Of a DNA stretch of 64,000 nucleotides, positions 1-9,275 are shown in pieces. The notes below the pieces were generated by a model. The model was not told where the DNA came from. It saw only the letters and a program-made list of their open reading frames with translations, and did no database searches. Origin of the DNA: Taurinivorans muris (GTDB lineage Bacteria; Desulfobacterota; Desulfovibrionia; Desulfovibrionales; Desulfovibrionaceae); contig NZ_CP065938.1 in the NCBI RefSeq assembly GCF_025232395.1, forward strand, positions 1,178,001-1,242,000, read 5' to 3'. The first letter of the stretch is position 1; every line of letters starts with the position of its first letter. Made by a program: the position numbers and the translations under genes.

Positions 1-123
1 TGCCTGAAACGGTTCCGCTTCAATCTTCCGCTCGACAAAACCGCGTTTTTTCATATAAGCGCCTAACACTTCATCTTTTTTCCGCAAATAAGCCGCTTCT
101 TTTTTTCCGTATTCGAAAATCAT
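1..123 (-). CDS. DNA-3-methyladenine glycosylase family protein (partial, N-terminus only)
   Basis: Only the first 41 codons are inside the window; the rest lies before base 1. The visible N-terminus reads MIFEYGKKEAAYLRKKD, which resembles the opening of HhH-GPD DNA-3-methyladenine glycosylase 2 (AlkA-like) proteins, enzymes that excise alkylated purines in base-excision repair. The catalytic helix-hairpin-helix and Asp are outside the window, so the family call rests on the N-terminus alone. An ATG two codons upstream (base 129) is possible, but the AGAGG ribosome site lies at proper distance only from base 123. Confidence 0.55.
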   Translation of the reverse strand, partial: MIFEYGKKEAAYLRKKDEVLGAYMKKRGFVERKIEAEPFQA

Positions 124-173
124 TTCCATTCCTCTGGGTAACAGAATAACATAATCGCGTTAAAGAATAAATC

Positions 174-202
174 TTGCTTAACCATAAAAAAAAGAATAAT
201 TT
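174..202 (+). promoter_or_regulatory. putative sigma-70 promoter for the TauE/SafE gene
   Basis: TTGCTT (174-179) and TAATTT (197-202) are separated by 17 bases, 24 bases before the coding start at 227. The match is moderate and the surroundings are AT-rich, so chance is possible. Confidence 0.35.
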
Positions 203-226
203 TTAAAAAAATCTTGAGGTGGATTT

Positions 227-1030
227 ATGCTTGCGTATTTGGCTCTCTATGCCTTTTTTGGAATTATTGCGGGACTCTTGGCGGGATTGCTCGGAATCGG
301 CGGGGGACTCGTTATTGTGCCTATTCTTGTATATATGTTCAATTTGCAGGGCTTTCCTGCCGAGCATATCATGCATATGGCTCTCGGCACATCCCTTGCA
401 AGCATCATGTTCACCTCTTTCTCAAGCGCCATGAGCCACCACAAACACGGGGCTGTCAAATGGGATATTGTAAAAAAAGTCACGCTTGGCATTGTTCTTG
501 GAACATGGCTCGGTTCTTTTATCGCCGCAAAAATTCCCACGCATGTTTTGCAGCTGATTTTTGCCTGCTTTATTTTTTATGTCGCTTCGCAAATGATTTT
601 AAGTTCCAAAAAAACATTGGGAGAAAAACCTCTGCCACAAACGCTTGGCATGAATATCGCCGGTTTTGGAATCGGGATTTTATCCAGCCTTGTGGGTATC
701 GGAGGCGGAACTATCTCTGTTCCTTTCATGCTTTACCACAGCGTTGAAATGCGTAACGCCATTGCCACTTCCGCAGCAATAGGCATGCCTATCGCCATTT
801 CCGGATGTATCGGATATTTTTTCAATGGAAGCTCCGCCGCCAACCTTCCCGAATATTCCTTTGGCTTCATTTATCTGCCCGCCCTTTTCGCCATTGTGGT
901 TTGCAGCACGCTTGTCGCTCCTTACGGCGCCCACCTCACCCATACCCTGCCTGTTTCAAAAATTAAAAAATTCTTCGCTTTTCTGCTTCTCTTTGTCGGC
1001 GTGCGCATGCTTGTGACGGCGGTTTGGTAA
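227..1030 (+). CDS. TauE/SafE family sulfite/anion exporter
   Basis: A 267-residue integral membrane protein with about eight hydrophobic segments and the internal duplication typical of the TauE/SafE family: GLLGIGGG near residue 20 and SLVGIGGG near residue 150 mark the two halves. Members export sulfite, sulfoacetate or other small anions across the inner membrane. The ATG at 227 has a GAGGTGG ribosome site eight bases upstream. In a sulfite-respiring or taurine-using bacterium this could export excess sulfite, but the sequence does not fix the substrate. It is transcribed towards the convergent Fe-S gene pair and is not in an operon with it. Confidence 0.85.
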   Translation: MLAYLALYAFFGIIAGLLAGLLGIGGGLVIVPILVYMFNLQGFPAEHIMHMALGTSLASIMFTSFSSAMSHHKHGAVKWDIVKKVTLGIVLGTWLGSFIAAKIPTHVLQLIFACFIFYVASQMILSSKKTLGEKPLPQTLGMNIAGFGIGILSSLVGIGGGTISVPFMLYHSVEMRNAIATSAAIGMPIAISGCIGYFFNGSSAANLPEYSFGFIYLPALFAIVVCSTLVAPYGAHLTHTLPVSKIKKFFAFLLLFVGVRMLVTAVW

Positions 1031-1069
1031 CATTCTGCCGCTTTCAGCCGGCATTTTTCAGTAAATTCT

Positions 1070-1657
1070 TTATTTTTCCGCCTTGTTTTTTAACTTGCAA
1101 ATGCCTTGGGTCATTGTGCCCATGGGACAGAATACGCACCAGGAGCGCGGTTTGTGCAATACCATTGCGAGCAAACCCAAGAGCAGGGAAAAAAGCATTA
1201 TGCCGTACAGCCCGAAACTGAATTGAGCCGCCCAATCAGGGACTTGCCCTGCTGTGTACGCCCAGTCCCAAGGCAAATGTACCGCCCATGCCAAACTCAC
1301 CGCTTGTTTGAGCGAACGCGCACCGGCAAAAACCAAATACGTTTGCAATAACACATTGCCGAACATGATTAAAAAGAAAATCAAAAAACCATAGCGAAAC
1401 CATGGAGAAATCAAGAACGTTGGCGTTGGTTTGCCATGCGACCAGCCCAGTTTTCCCCCAAGCAGGGAAAATAATTGCCCCCGCCCGCAAAGATTATTGC
1501 AAAACCACTTATTTCCGCCAAATACAGCGACAAGCAGCGGCAAAAGAAAATCAATCATGCCAAGCCACGCAAAAAGAATATTGAAAAATCCCAAGGCGAA
1601 ATAAAGAATCACCCAAATCCAAAAATAATCATACCAGTTTTTTTTATTTGCTTTCAT
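1070..1657 (-). CDS. NapH/CcoG-like membrane 4Fe-4S binding protein
   Basis: A 195-residue protein with about four to five membrane segments and two cysteine clusters resembling the polyferredoxin-type membrane domain of NapH/RdxA proteins: FCNNLCGRGQ near residue 50 and CVFCPMGTMTQGIC near the C-terminus. Such proteins pass electrons between the quinone pool and soluble ferredoxin partners. The start at 1657 (MKANKKNWYDY) is preferred over longer forms. It overlaps the end of the upstream ferredoxin gene by 14 bases, so the two are probably translated together as a small electron-transfer module. The partner enzyme is unknown. Confidence 0.7.
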   Translation of the reverse strand: MKANKKNWYDYFWIWVILYFALGFFNILFAWLGMIDFLLPLLVAVFGGNKWFCNNLCGRGQLFSLLGGKLGWSHGKPTPTFLISPWFRYGFLIFFLIMFGNVLLQTYLVFAGARSLKQAVSLAWAVHLPWDWAYTAGQVPDWAAQFSFGLYGIMLFSLLLGLLAMVLHKPRSWCVFCPMGTMTQGICKLKNKAEK

Positions 1658-1859
1658 AGCCTGCCCGCCTTTCAAGTATTTCAATGCAGCCGCCGGGGCA
1701 GATTTTCGCACATTTCCCGCACCCCACACACTGTTCGGCATTGCCCACAGCATAACAGCCTTTATAAATGGAAATTGCCTCTCGTGGACATTCTTTCACA
1801 CACGCCCCGCACGCAACGCAAATTAACGGATTAAATTTCGCTACACTCTTTGATATCAT
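1644..1859 (-). CDS. 2x[4Fe-4S] ferredoxin
   Basis: A 71-residue protein with two classic CxxCxxCxxxCP motifs: CVACGACVKECP around residues 15-26 and CVGCGKCAKICP around residues 44-55. This is the signature of bacterial-type ferredoxins carrying two 4Fe-4S clusters. It is cytoplasmic, with no signal or membrane segment. An AAGGA ribosome site precedes the ATG at 1859. The gene overlaps the downstream membrane Fe-S protein gene, which suggests the ferredoxin is its electron donor or acceptor. Confidence 0.85.
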   Translation of the reverse strand: MISKSVAKFNPLICVACGACVKECPREAISIYKGCYAVGNAEQCVGCGKCAKICPGGCIEILERRAGYESK

Positions 1860-2834
1860 ACGTACTACTATCCTTTTAATTGTACCGAGTTATACTATTT
1901 TTACAAAGGCACGCCTGATAACTCTTTTTATCCCGTCCAATTATCATTATTTTTTTACATCGACTATGACTAGGTCACAAAACAACAGTTTTAACAAATA
2001 ATTTCTTTTTCCCGCTCATGGTATCAATTGACTTTAAAAATAAATTAAAATAATCTTTTTTTACAACTGTATCAGGTCAGCTTACAGGGAACTGCACGCA
2101 CCTTCTGAAACAAGGGGATATCCAAAGATGACAAACCCATTTGGCACACGGCTTTGCAAAGCAACGTTGTAGTGTGTTATATACTCGTTCAGCGCTGCTG
2201 TCTGAGAGGGTAAGAGTATTTGAAACAGCAAAAACAAAGCCTTGTTTGGAGCTGAAAAGTCCGAAACAAAGGGCTGGTTTCACCACGGAGTATTTTGTTA
2301 TTTGAGTTATTGACGGAAACTGTTCAGAACTGTTCAGAGCGGCGGGAAACGGGAGAGAACGAAAGGGGGCAAACCCCGCCTGCGCAAGCTTAGAAGCCGA
2401 TTTTATAGGTAGGCAATAGAAAAACTTATGGTTTCGCGTCTGCAACGTCTTGTAAGTCAAGTTTTATAAAGCCCTATTGCGTAACATTCCATTCTGTTCT
2501 TTGGGAGAGAGGTCGGAGGCACAGAAGCAGAGCCGCCGCAAAACACCTAACAACAGCCACCGCGATAGTGCAGACAGTTTTGCTGTTAGTATGAAGCGGA
2601 GGAAAGTGAGGGCTGAATTTTCAAATCCTGTTCCCGTTTTCGGCAGCGAAATGACAGCTTCAAAAATTCAGACGGTCAAGGGTCTTAGTTTGAATATTTT
2701 TTCGCGTTCTTTAAGAAAAAATACCACTCTCTCCTTGACAGTCTCGATTGGCTGAACGGACATGAAATATTGATTGTTTGCAGCGGGAAAATGGGGTATG
2801 CTTTTATCCGATAATGAGGATTGAGGTGGCGTGA
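1860..2834. other. 975-base stretch without a supported gene
   Basis: AT-rich up to about 2060, then more GC-balanced. Open frames of 127 codons (minus, 2077-2460) and 92 codons (plus, 2477-2755) exist, but neither has a convincing ribosome site, domain or codon pattern. The change in base composition at about 2060 and the racemase and IS remnant that follow suggest imported DNA. I see no tRNA, repeat array or clear promoter here. Confidence 0.5.
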
Positions 2835-3530
2835 ATGAAAAAGATAGGGCTTGTTGGCGGGATTGGTCCTGCGTCAACGGTAGAATATTATCTTAGTATT
2901 ATTAAAAAATGCCGTATTGAGCAAAGGGGAAACATCTATCCTGAAATTGTAATTGACAGTGTGAATATGCTGTCGCATGACAAAGCATTAGCTGAAAATG
3001 ATTATGACAAATTGGCTCATTATCTGCTTCGCAGCCTTTCCAACCTGAAAGCGGCGGGGGCTGAACTAGCCGCAATTACCGCAAATACAGAACATATTGT
3101 GTGGAATATGGTACATAGTAAATTTCCACTTCCTGTTATCAGTATTGTAGAGGCAACAATCCGTGAAATAAAACGGAAAGGATTCAAAAACGTTCTCGTG
3201 TTCGGTACGATGTTCACGTTAAAAAGCAAACTTTATGAAAACGCTTTGAATAATCAAGGAATTACAGCGATTATTCCGTCCGGAAATGATATATCAACCA
3301 TTGACAGCTTGATTTATCCCAATATGGAAAATGGAATAATTATTCCTGCTGATAAACAAAAGTTAGTCAAAATGGCGGAAAAGTATATTTCTGAAAAGAA
3401 TGCGGATTCTATACTGTTGGGCTGTACAGAGTTGCCGCTTGCGATAACGTATTGTGATGTCAGTGTCCCTATTCTGAATACGACAGAAATACATATTAAC
3501 GAGATTTATCGCAGAGCAACACAAGTATAG
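2835..3530 (+). CDS. aspartate/glutamate racemase family protein
   Basis: A 231-residue protein of the Asp/Glu/hydantoin racemase superfamily, which interconverts L- and D-amino acids without cofactor. The N-terminal GLVGGIGPASTVEYY and the C-terminal LGCTELPLAI (around residues 195-204) with the catalytic Cys are clear. At the first catalytic position the usual Cys is absent: the protein reads TANTEH, as in single-cysteine RacX/YgeA-like members. The substrate cannot be predicted. A GAGGTGG ribosome site precedes the ATG. It stands alone between gene-poor DNA and an IS remnant, consistent with an acquired gene. Confidence 0.8.
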   Translation: MKKIGLVGGIGPASTVEYYLSIIKKCRIEQRGNIYPEIVIDSVNMLSHDKALAENDYDKLAHYLLRSLSNLKAAGAELAAITANTEHIVWNMVHSKFPLPVISIVEATIREIKRKGFKNVLVFGTMFTLKSKLYENALNNQGITAIIPSGNDISTIDSLIYPNMENGIIIPADKQKLVKMAEKYISEKNADSILLGCTELPLAITYCDVSVPILNTTEIHINEIYRRATQV

Positions 3531-3625
3531 TTTCTCGTATATCGGGCAGATAAAAACCGGGCAATGGGGAAGATGCTGACTATTCCGCCTCCTTGTTATC
3601 ATTCCGTATCCTGCTCTGCCGCTGT

Positions 3626-3871
3626 TTACAGCAGATCAACTTTTTTACTTGTTCTATAACCGTTTTTCTGCTGCTGCGCCAATTTCCTGCAAAGTCCATA
3701 TCCGAAATAGTAGTGTCCTTTTATAACTCCTTTTAATTTTAAATAAATTACCTGTCTTCCATATTTGGGAACAAACCCGATATGATATTCACAATTCCAT
3801 TTGGTATGGGATGAACTTTGACTGTCTTGCATACGGCTCTGTCTTTCTTTGGGTATCATTAACGAACACAT
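3626..3871 (-). pseudogene. tnpA: IS200/IS605-family TnpA transposase remnant
   Basis: The 81-codon frame contains HTKWNCEYHIGFVPKYGRQV, closely matching the N-terminal beta-strand region of Y1 (HuH) transposases of IS200. After about residue 45 the similarity is lost: the HxH metal-binding motif and catalytic Tyr region are missing and the frame ends early. Intact TnpA is about 130-150 residues. It is therefore a truncated, decayed copy and evidence of past mobile-element activity in the accessory block between the ferredoxin gene and the ribosomal cluster. Confidence 0.75.
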
Positions 3872-3954
3872 CGAAATATGCCGATGGTGGACAGACTTGC
3901 TTTAACAATTTTTTATTCCACCGGGTTGGCAAATAATTACTCATGTCAAAGCAA

Positions 3955-3981
3955 CAAAAAAGCCTTTGAAAAATCAAAGGC
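3955..3981 (-). terminator. second of two tandem terminators after rplQ
   Basis: An 8-bp perfect stem (GCCTTTGA/TCAAAGGC, 3962-3981) with a 4-base A loop, followed on the minus strand by a run of six Ts. It backs up the stronger terminator just upstream in the direction of transcription. Confidence 0.75.
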
Positions 3982-3985
3982 AATA

Positions 3986-4023
3986 AAAAATAAAAGCCCT
4001 AAACCGTTCAGTCTAGGGCTTTT
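3986..4023 (-). terminator. main rho-independent terminator of the ribosomal cluster
   Basis: A 10-bp stem AAAAGCCCTA/TAGGGCTTTT (3992-4023) with a 12-base loop and a T-rich tail on the minus strand, 20 bases after the rplQ stop codon. Confidence 0.85.
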
Positions 4024-4042
4024 GCAATTTTATAACAAAGTC

Positions 4043-4432
4043 TTATTCAGCACTTTCTGCTTTTACTTCGCCTGCATTCTTTGTAAGCTCGATAATAGCC
4101 ATTGGAGCACTGTCGCCTTTTCTAGGCATGGCAAGTTTCATAATTCTTGTATAACCACCTGCAATACCTGCATATTGTGGAGCAATTTCATCAAAAAGCG
4201 TTTTCACTAATTGGTGATCGCCAAGTACACGATAAGCAAGACGGCGTGAATGAACATCATTGCGCTGTGCCAAAGTGATCAATGGTTCTACTACCCCACG
4301 CAAATCTTTGGCTTTAGCAACTGTTGTGCGAATACGACCATGAATCAAAAGAGCTTTAGCCATGTTATTAAACAAAGCTTTACGATGGGAGGGATTTCTA
4401 CCCAACTTTCTGCCAGAATTGTTATGCCTCAT
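4043..4432 (-). CDS. rplQ: 50S ribosomal protein L17
   Basis: 129 residues beginning [18 protein letters not shown], the hallmark N-terminus of bacterial L17, which sits near the peptide exit tunnel. The start is the ATG at 4432, because upstream codons in the frame are not part of L17. It overlaps the end of rpoA by 11 bases and has a GAGGA ribosome site inside rpoA, so it is translationally linked to it. The last gene of the alpha operon, directly followed by tandem terminators. Confidence 0.95.
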   Translation of the reverse strand: MRHNNSGRKLGRNPSHRKALFNNMAKALLIHGRIRTTVAKAKDLRGVVEPLITLAQRNDVHSRRLAYRVLGDHQLVKTLFDEIAPQYAGIAGGYTRIMKLAMPRKGDSAPMAIIELTKNAGEVKAESAE

Positions 4433-5465
4433 GGTGTTGCTTCCTCTTCCATTCTTGGTATTTTTTGTCAAAACCGTCAATCTTCATACCGAAATCAAGT
4501 CCCATGCGTACGAGCAAGGCTTTAATTTCATCAAGAGATTTTTTACCGAAATTCTTTGTTTTGAGCATATCGTTTTCAGACCGCTGCACCAATTCACCGA
4601 CGGTTGCGATTTGAGCACCGCGCAAGCAGTTTGTGGCACGGACGGAAAGTTCCAAATCGTCAATACTCATAAAAAGATTTTCGTTGATGTCTCCTGCTTC
4701 AGATGAACCAAGACAACTTTCATCAGAGATTTGTTCATCGAAATTGATGAATACAGAAATCTGTTCTTTTATAATTTTAGCACTGTATGCGATAGCATCT
4801 TCAGGAGTCAATGAACCGTCGGTCCAAACTTCCAAAATGAGCTTATCGTAGTTGGTCATTTGACCGACACGTGCTTGTTCTATCGTATAGGAAACTTTAC
4901 GTACGGGAGAAAAACTGGAATCAAGCTTAATAAGCCCGATTTCCTCATTAAGACCAACATGCATATCAGCTGGTACATAACCCTTACCCATACGAGCTTC
5001 TAATTCAAGGTCAAATTCAATGTCTTCTGTGAGTGTTGCAATATGCAATTCAGGGTTCAACACAGCTACATGTTGATTTTCTTGAATATCAGCAGCAGTC
5101 ACTACGCCTTTCTTATTAACTTTCAATGTTAATTTTTGCGGAACATCGGTATCCATTGCAAGACGGACCTGTTTGATATTGAGGATAATATCGGTCACAT
5201 CTTCAAGGACGCCTGAAATCGTAGTAAATTCATGCTGAACACCAGCAATTTTCACAGACACAAAAGCAGAACCTTGCAAAGAAGCTAACAATACTCGGCG
5301 TAAGGCATTACCGATGGTTGTGCCATACCCTCTTTCAAGCGGTTCACACATGAATTTTCCATACATCTGACCGGAAACTTCATTGTCACGAACAATTTGA
5401 TCAGGTTTAACAAGCACTGCCCAATTACGAGCATTGATGAGCCTATTGGCTTGGTTTGTGGACAT
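4422..5465 (-). CDS. rpoA: DNA-directed RNA polymerase subunit alpha
   Basis: 347 residues. The N-terminal assembly domain shows the conserved [20 protein letters not shown] (residues about 43-62). The C-terminal domain, about residues 260-330, contains [20 protein letters not shown] and the [14 protein letters not shown] helix that contacts UP elements and activators. Alpha dimerises to start RNA polymerase assembly. The position between rpsD and rplQ is the standard alpha-operon order. Confidence 0.97.
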   Translation of the reverse strand: MSTNQANRLINARNWAVLVKPDQIVRDNEVSGQMYGKFMCEPLERGYGTTIGNALRRVLLASLQGSAFVSVKIAGVQHEFTTISGVLEDVTDIILNIKQVRLAMDTDVPQKLTLKVNKKGVVTAADIQENQHVAVLNPELHIATLTEDIEFDLELEARMGKGYVPADMHVGLNEEIGLIKLDSSFSPVRKVSYTIEQARVGQMTNYDKLILEVWTDGSLTPEDAIAYSAKIIKEQISVFINFDEQISDESCLGSSEAGDINENLFMSIDDLELSVRATNCLRGAQIATVGELVQRSENDMLKTKNFGKKSLDEIKALLVRMGLDFGMKIDGFDKKYQEWKRKQHHEA

Positions 5466-5480
5466 GTGAACTCCCGTTTA

Positions 5481-6107
5481 TTATTTGGAGTAAAGTTCGA
5501 CGATAAAGGACTCGTTGATAGGAGTTTGAATATCGTCACGTTGAGGCAATGCTTTCACAATGCCTTTGAACGCTGCACCATCAACTTCAAGCCATACAGG
5601 ACAGCCGCGGCGGGCGATAGCGCCTTGCGCGTCCGCAATCACGGGGATTTTTCTGTTCTTTTCGTTCACAACAATCACATCGCCTACTTTAACCTGCAAA
5701 GAAGGGATATCGACTTTATGACCGTTCAAAGTGAAAATTCCATGACGGACAAGCTGACGAGCCTGAGCACGGGAATTAGCAAATCCCATACGGTAAACAA
5801 CGTTGTCTAAACGGCGTTCAAGGGTTTTGAGAAGGTTTTCACCGGTAACACCTTTCGCCATATCAGAAGAATAAAAATATCCTCTGAATTGTTTTTCTAA
5901 TACACCATACATGCGGCGCACTTTTTGTTTTTCACGAAGCATGAGTGCATATTCGCTAAGCTTCTTTCTAGCACGACCATGCTGACCAGGCGCATACGGA
6001 CGGCGATCCTGCGCACATTTGTCTGTAAAACAGCGATCACCTTTCAAAAATAATTTTGCACCTTCACGACGGCATATACGGCATTTTGCATCATTATATT
6101 TAGCCAC
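5481..6107 (-). CDS. rpsD: 30S ribosomal protein S4
   Basis: 208 residues starting [16 protein letters not shown], a variant with N-terminal cysteines (CRIC ... C ... C) that may bind zinc. The S4 RNA-binding domain lies at about residues 98-160 ([20 protein letters not shown]). S4 nucleates 16S rRNA folding and in many bacteria represses the alpha operon. The start codon is GTG at 6107 with AGGAGATAG upstream. It lies between rpsK and rpoA. Confidence 0.96.
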   Translation of the reverse strand: MAKYNDAKCRICRREGAKLFLKGDRCFTDKCAQDRRPYAPGQHGRARKKLSEYALMLREKQKVRRMYGVLEKQFRGYFYSSDMAKGVTGENLLKTLERRLDNVVYRMGFANSRAQARQLVRHGIFTLNGHKVDIPSLQVKVGDVIVVNEKNRKIPVIADAQGAIARRGCPVWLEVDGAAFKGIVKALPQRDDIQTPINESFIVELYSK

Positions 6108-6121
6108 GGTCTATCTCCTAA

Positions 6122-6511
6122 TTATACGCGGCGTCGTTTTGGAGGACGACATCCGTTATGAGGAATAGGGGTTACGTCACGAATGAACGCAACTTTGAAA
6201 CCTGCTGCGTTAATTGCACGCAATGCAGATTCACGACCAGCACCGGGACCCTTAACATAAACACCAACTGTACGCATTCCGTTATCCTGCGCTTTTTTGG
6301 CAGCTGTTTCAGCAGCTACCTGTGCAGCAAACGGAGTGGACTTACGTGAACCTTTAAAACCGCTTTGACCTGCAGATGCCCAACTGATAGCATTACCGCG
6401 AGTATCGGTAAAGGTAATAATGGTATTATTGAAGGACGCTTGAATATGGGCGACACCCAATGGAACGTTCTTCTTTTCTCTTTTTTTAACTGCGCGTTTG
6501 GCTCTTGCCAT
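6122..6511 (-). CDS. rpsK: 30S ribosomal protein S11
   Basis: 129 residues. The core [19 protein letters not shown] and the C-terminal [15 protein letters not shown] are diagnostic for S11, a platform protein of the small subunit near the mRNA exit. The ATG at 6511 follows rpsM by 49 bases and the stop lies 14 bases before rpsD. Confidence 0.97.
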   Translation of the reverse strand: MARAKRAVKKREKKNVPLGVAHIQASFNNTIITFTDTRGNAISWASAGQSGFKGSRKSTPFAAQVAAETAAKKAQDNGMRTVGVYVKGPGAGRESALRAINAAGFKVAFIRDVTPIPHNGCRPPKRRRV

Positions 6512-6560
6512 TGTACACTTCCCTTGGATTATGATCCAGAAAAATTAGAGGGCAGTCCCC

Positions 6561-6929
6561 TTACTTCTTTTTACCCACAGCACCACGACGAGGTCCCTTG
6601 CGGGTACGTGCATTGGTTTTTGTGCGTTGACCATGAACAGGCAAACCACGACGGTGACGAAGTCCGCGATAGCAACCAACATCCATCAAACGTTTGATGT
6701 TGGAACTTACTTCACGACGAAGATCGCCTTCAACCTTATAATTTGTTTCAATTTCCTTACGGAGTTCGTTCACCTCATCAGCATTCAAATCATCAATGCT
6801 ACGATTCCATTCAATCTTTGTAGCTTCAAAAATCTGTAAAGAGGTCTTCGGACCAATGCCATAGATATAGGTGAGCGCAATATCCGCTCTTTTGCCGCGA
6901 GGCAAATCAACACCTGCAATTCTTGCCAC
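6561..6929 (-). CDS. rpsM: 30S ribosomal protein S13
   Basis: 122 residues: [20 protein letters not shown] at the N-terminus, the helix-turn region IYGIG, and the basic tail [21 protein letters not shown]13 bridges the subunit interface at the head of the 30S subunit and contacts P-site tRNA. The start codon is GTG at 6929 with AGGAG about seven bases upstream. It follows rpmJ, as in most bacterial alpha operons. Confidence 0.97.
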   Translation of the reverse strand: MARIAGVDLPRGKRADIALTYIYGIGPKTSLQIFEATKIEWNRSIDDLNADEVNELRKEIETNYKVEGDLRREVSSNIKRLMDVGCYRGLRHRRGLPVHGQRTKTNARTRKGPRRGAVGKKK

Positions 6930-6946
6930 AGTACTACTCCTGCAAC

Positions 6947-7060
6947 TTAGCCCTGACGTTGTTTATGTCTGGGGTTTTCGCAGATAACTCTAAGAACACC
7001 CTTCCGTCTAATTACTTTACACTTAGGGCATATTTTTTTTACGGACGGCCTAACTTTCAT
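6947..7060 (-). CDS. rpmJ: 50S ribosomal protein L36
   Basis: A 37-residue protein starting [15 protein letters not shown] and ending NPRHKQRQG. It has the CxxC ... C ... H zinc-binding arrangement of the zinc-type L36. It stabilises 23S rRNA near the peptidyl transferase centre. A GGAGAG ribosome site precedes the ATG at 7060. It is the first gene after an internal sigma-70 promoter, so it opens the alpha-operon part of the cluster. Confidence 0.95.
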
Positions 7061-7108
7061 CGCTCTCTCCGTTTTATTCAAAACTCAACGTTAGCGTTGG
7101 AATTGTGT

Positions 7109-7137
7109 TTAATAGAGGATATTTCTATCCTTGTCAA
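7109..7137 (-). promoter_or_regulatory. sigma-70 promoter inside the ribosomal cluster, before rpmJ
   Basis: On the minus strand, a perfect -35 TTGACA (7137-7132), a 17-base spacer and -10 TATTAA (7114-7109), about 50 bases before the rpmJ start. The 107-base gap between map and rpmJ is unusually long for this cluster, which fits an independent promoter driving rpmJ-rpsM-rpsK-rpsD-rpoA-rplQ. Confidence 0.75.
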
Positions 7138-7167
7138 GAGGCTATCCTCGCCATTTCCTTATTTTTA

Positions 7168-7956
7168 TCAGTAAGCACCTGAATAATTTGAAGATAAACT
7201 TAAAATTTCCGGTCCATCTGATCTAATCGCAACACTATGTTCAAAGTGGGCAGCCAAACTTCCGTCTTTGGTGTTTGCTGTCCATTTATCGGAAAGTATC
7301 GTCACTTCATATGTACCGATGGCAAGCATGGGCTCAATAGCAAGCACCATTCCTTCCTGCAGGGGAACATTCGCTCCCCCTTTCGGCACAAAATTCGGTA
7401 CTTCCGGCTTCTCATGAAGAGAAGAACCAATTCCGTGACCTACAAAGTTACGAATAACTTTCAAACCGTTTTTCTCTGCATGACGCTGCACCGCTGCAGA
7501 AATATCATACAAGGTATTACCGATTTTAGCAGCCGCAATTCCGTAATGCAAACTTTCTTCTGTCACTCTGCATAAATCTTTCGCTTCCTGTGAAACTTCG
7601 CCGACCAAAAAGGTTCTTGCGCTGTCACCATAAAAGCCTTCGTAGCAAACTCCCATATCACAGCTCACAATATCCCCTTCTTTCAAGATCCTGTCTTTGG
7701 AAGGGAAGCCGTGCACGACAGTTTCATTCACAGAACAACAAAGTGCATACGGAAATCCGTAATAACCTTGAAATGCCGGTTTGACATTCATCTTATGACA
7801 AATATCCTGCGTAACCTCTTCAAGGAACATAGTGGAGATGCCAGGTTTAATCGCTTCGCCGAGAGCATCCAAAATCCGAGAAACCATGCCGTTCGCAATG
7901 CGCATTTTAGCAATTTCTTTCTCGTTTTTCAGAAAAATTCCGCGAAACTTTTTCAT
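7168..7956 (-). CDS. map: methionine aminopeptidase, type I
   Basis: 262 residues. The metal-ligand pattern of M24A peptidases is visible: VSCDMGVCYEGFYGDSARTF carries the two Asp ligands, FVGHGIGSSLHEKP the His, and EGMVLAIEPM plus the C-terminal EHSVAI the Glu ligands. It removes the initiator Met from nascent proteins in the cytoplasm. It sits directly after secY (5-base gap), as in many spc operons. The ATG at 7956 has AGGAT upstream. Confidence 0.95.
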   Translation of the reverse strand: MKKFRGIFLKNEKEIAKMRIANGMVSRILDALGEAIKPGISTMFLEEVTQDICHKMNVKPAFQGYYGFPYALCCSVNETVVHGFPSKDRILKEGDIVSCDMGVCYEGFYGDSARTFLVGEVSQEAKDLCRVTEESLHYGIAAAKIGNTLYDISAAVQRHAEKNGLKVIRNFVGHGIGSSLHEKPEVPNFVPKGGANVPLQEGMVLAIEPMLAIGTYEVTILSDKWTANTKDGSLAAHFEHSVAIRSDGPEILSLSSNYSGAY

Positions 7957-7961
7957 ATATC

Positions 7962-9272
7962 CTAGCGCCCCTTAATCCTATTCTTTTCCATTAAGCTGTC
8001 ATATTGCTTGGAAATCATATGAGATTCAACTTGTCCCATAAAGTCCATCGCAACGCCGACCAAAATCAGCAAGCTTGTGCCCCCGAAGTAAAACGGAACA
8101 TTGAACTTTGCAATGAGAAACATGGGAAGAATAGAAATAGCAGCAATGTACACGCCACCCCACAAAGTAAGACGGCTCAGTACAGAATCTATATATTCTC
8201 TGGTTTTTTCCCCCGGACGGATGCCCGGAACAAAACCGCCTGCTTTTTTCAAATTTTCCGCAATATCTTTTGGATCAAAGATAACCGCAGTATAAAAATA
8301 GCAGAAAAAGAAAATAAGAGCAATAAAGCAAATATTATAAATTATGCTTGATGGCTGGAACCAACGAACAATTTCCTGCAGCCACAAAGCTGTTGAAAAA
8401 GACCCGATAGTTGCGGGAAATAAAAGCAAACTTTGCGCAAAAATGGGAGGAATAACACCTGCGGTATTGATTCTTAAAGGTAAATGCGTTGTTTGTCCGC
8501 CGTAAACCTTTCTTCCCATTTGTCTTTTCGCATAGTGAATAGGAATTCTGCGCTGAGCTCTTTCCACAAAAACTATGCCGAACAAGACAACCGCCATAAG
8601 CGCAATCAGGACAAGCACAAAAAGAATATTCATATCTCCTGCGCTTACCAGTTGGTACACACGCGCGATTGCGCTCGGAATTCCAACCACGATACCGGAA
8701 AAGATGATCAAAGAAATGCCGTTGCCAATACCGCGGGAAGTGATTTGTTCCCCAAGCCACATGATAAGGACAGTGCCCGTGGTCAATGTGATGATAGTAA
8801 CAACTTTAAATTCTAATCCGGGATTAAGTACGACAGGCAAATTGCTTCCTGGACTTGTCATGCCTTCAAGCATCGCGGCAATGCCAAATCCTTGAACAAT
8901 GGTAATAGCAACTGTCAAATACCGAGTATATTGAGTTATTTTACGTCGTCCTGCCTGCCCTTCCTCTTTTGCCATACGTTTAATTTCAGGGCTGATTACC
9001 TGCAGCAGCTGCATAATAATCGACGCTGAAATATATGGCATAATTCCCAGGGCGAAAACTGACACATTGGACAGACCGCCCCCGGAAAACATATCTAACA
9101 AGGCAAAAACGGAACCTTGTAAACGAGCGAAGAAGTCCGCAAGAGCAGCAGTATCAACACCGGGGACAGGAATATGCGCACCCACACGGTAACAAACCAA
9201 TAAAAAGAATGTCCATGCAATTTTTACACGCAATTCACTAGAAGATGCCAATTTATCTACTCCGCCAGCCAC
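7962..9272 (-). CDS. secY: preprotein translocase channel subunit SecY
   Basis: 436 residues with ten predicted membrane helices. Conserved SecY features include the N-terminal HIPVPGVDTAAL, the plug-region helix with MFSGGGLSNVSVFALGIMPY, and the cytoplasmic loop VERAQRRIPIHYAKRQ. It forms the protein-conducting channel of the inner membrane with SecE/SecG. The start codon is GTG at 9272 with AAGGAA upstream, four bases after rplO, in the usual rplO-secY order. Confidence 0.97.
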   Translation of the reverse strand: MAGGVDKLASSSELRVKIAWTFFLLVCYRVGAHIPVPGVDTAALADFFARLQGSVFALLDMFSGGGLSNVSVFALGIMPYISASIIMQLLQVISPEIKRMAKEEGQAGRRKITQYTRYLTVAITIVQGFGIAAMLEGMTSPGSNLPVVLNPGLEFKVVTIITLTTGTVLIMWLGEQITSRGIGNGISLIIFSGIVVGIPSAIARVYQLVSAGDMNILFVLVLIALMAVVLFGIVFVERAQRRIPIHYAKRQMGRKVYGGQTTHLPLRINTAGVIPPIFAQSLLLFPATIGSFSTALWLQEIVRWFQPSSIIYNICFIALIFFFCYFYTAVIFDPKDIAENLKKAGGFVPGIRPGEKTREYIDSVLSRLTLWGGVYIAAISILPMFLIAKFNVPFYFGGTSLLILVGVAMDFMGQVESHMISKQYDSLMEKNRIKGR

Positions 9273-9275
9273 GTA

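Noticed and set aside
2077-2755. Open frames of 127 codons (minus) and 92 codons (plus)
   Set aside because: No ribosome site, no domain and no coding-like composition; both lie in the gene-poor accessory block.
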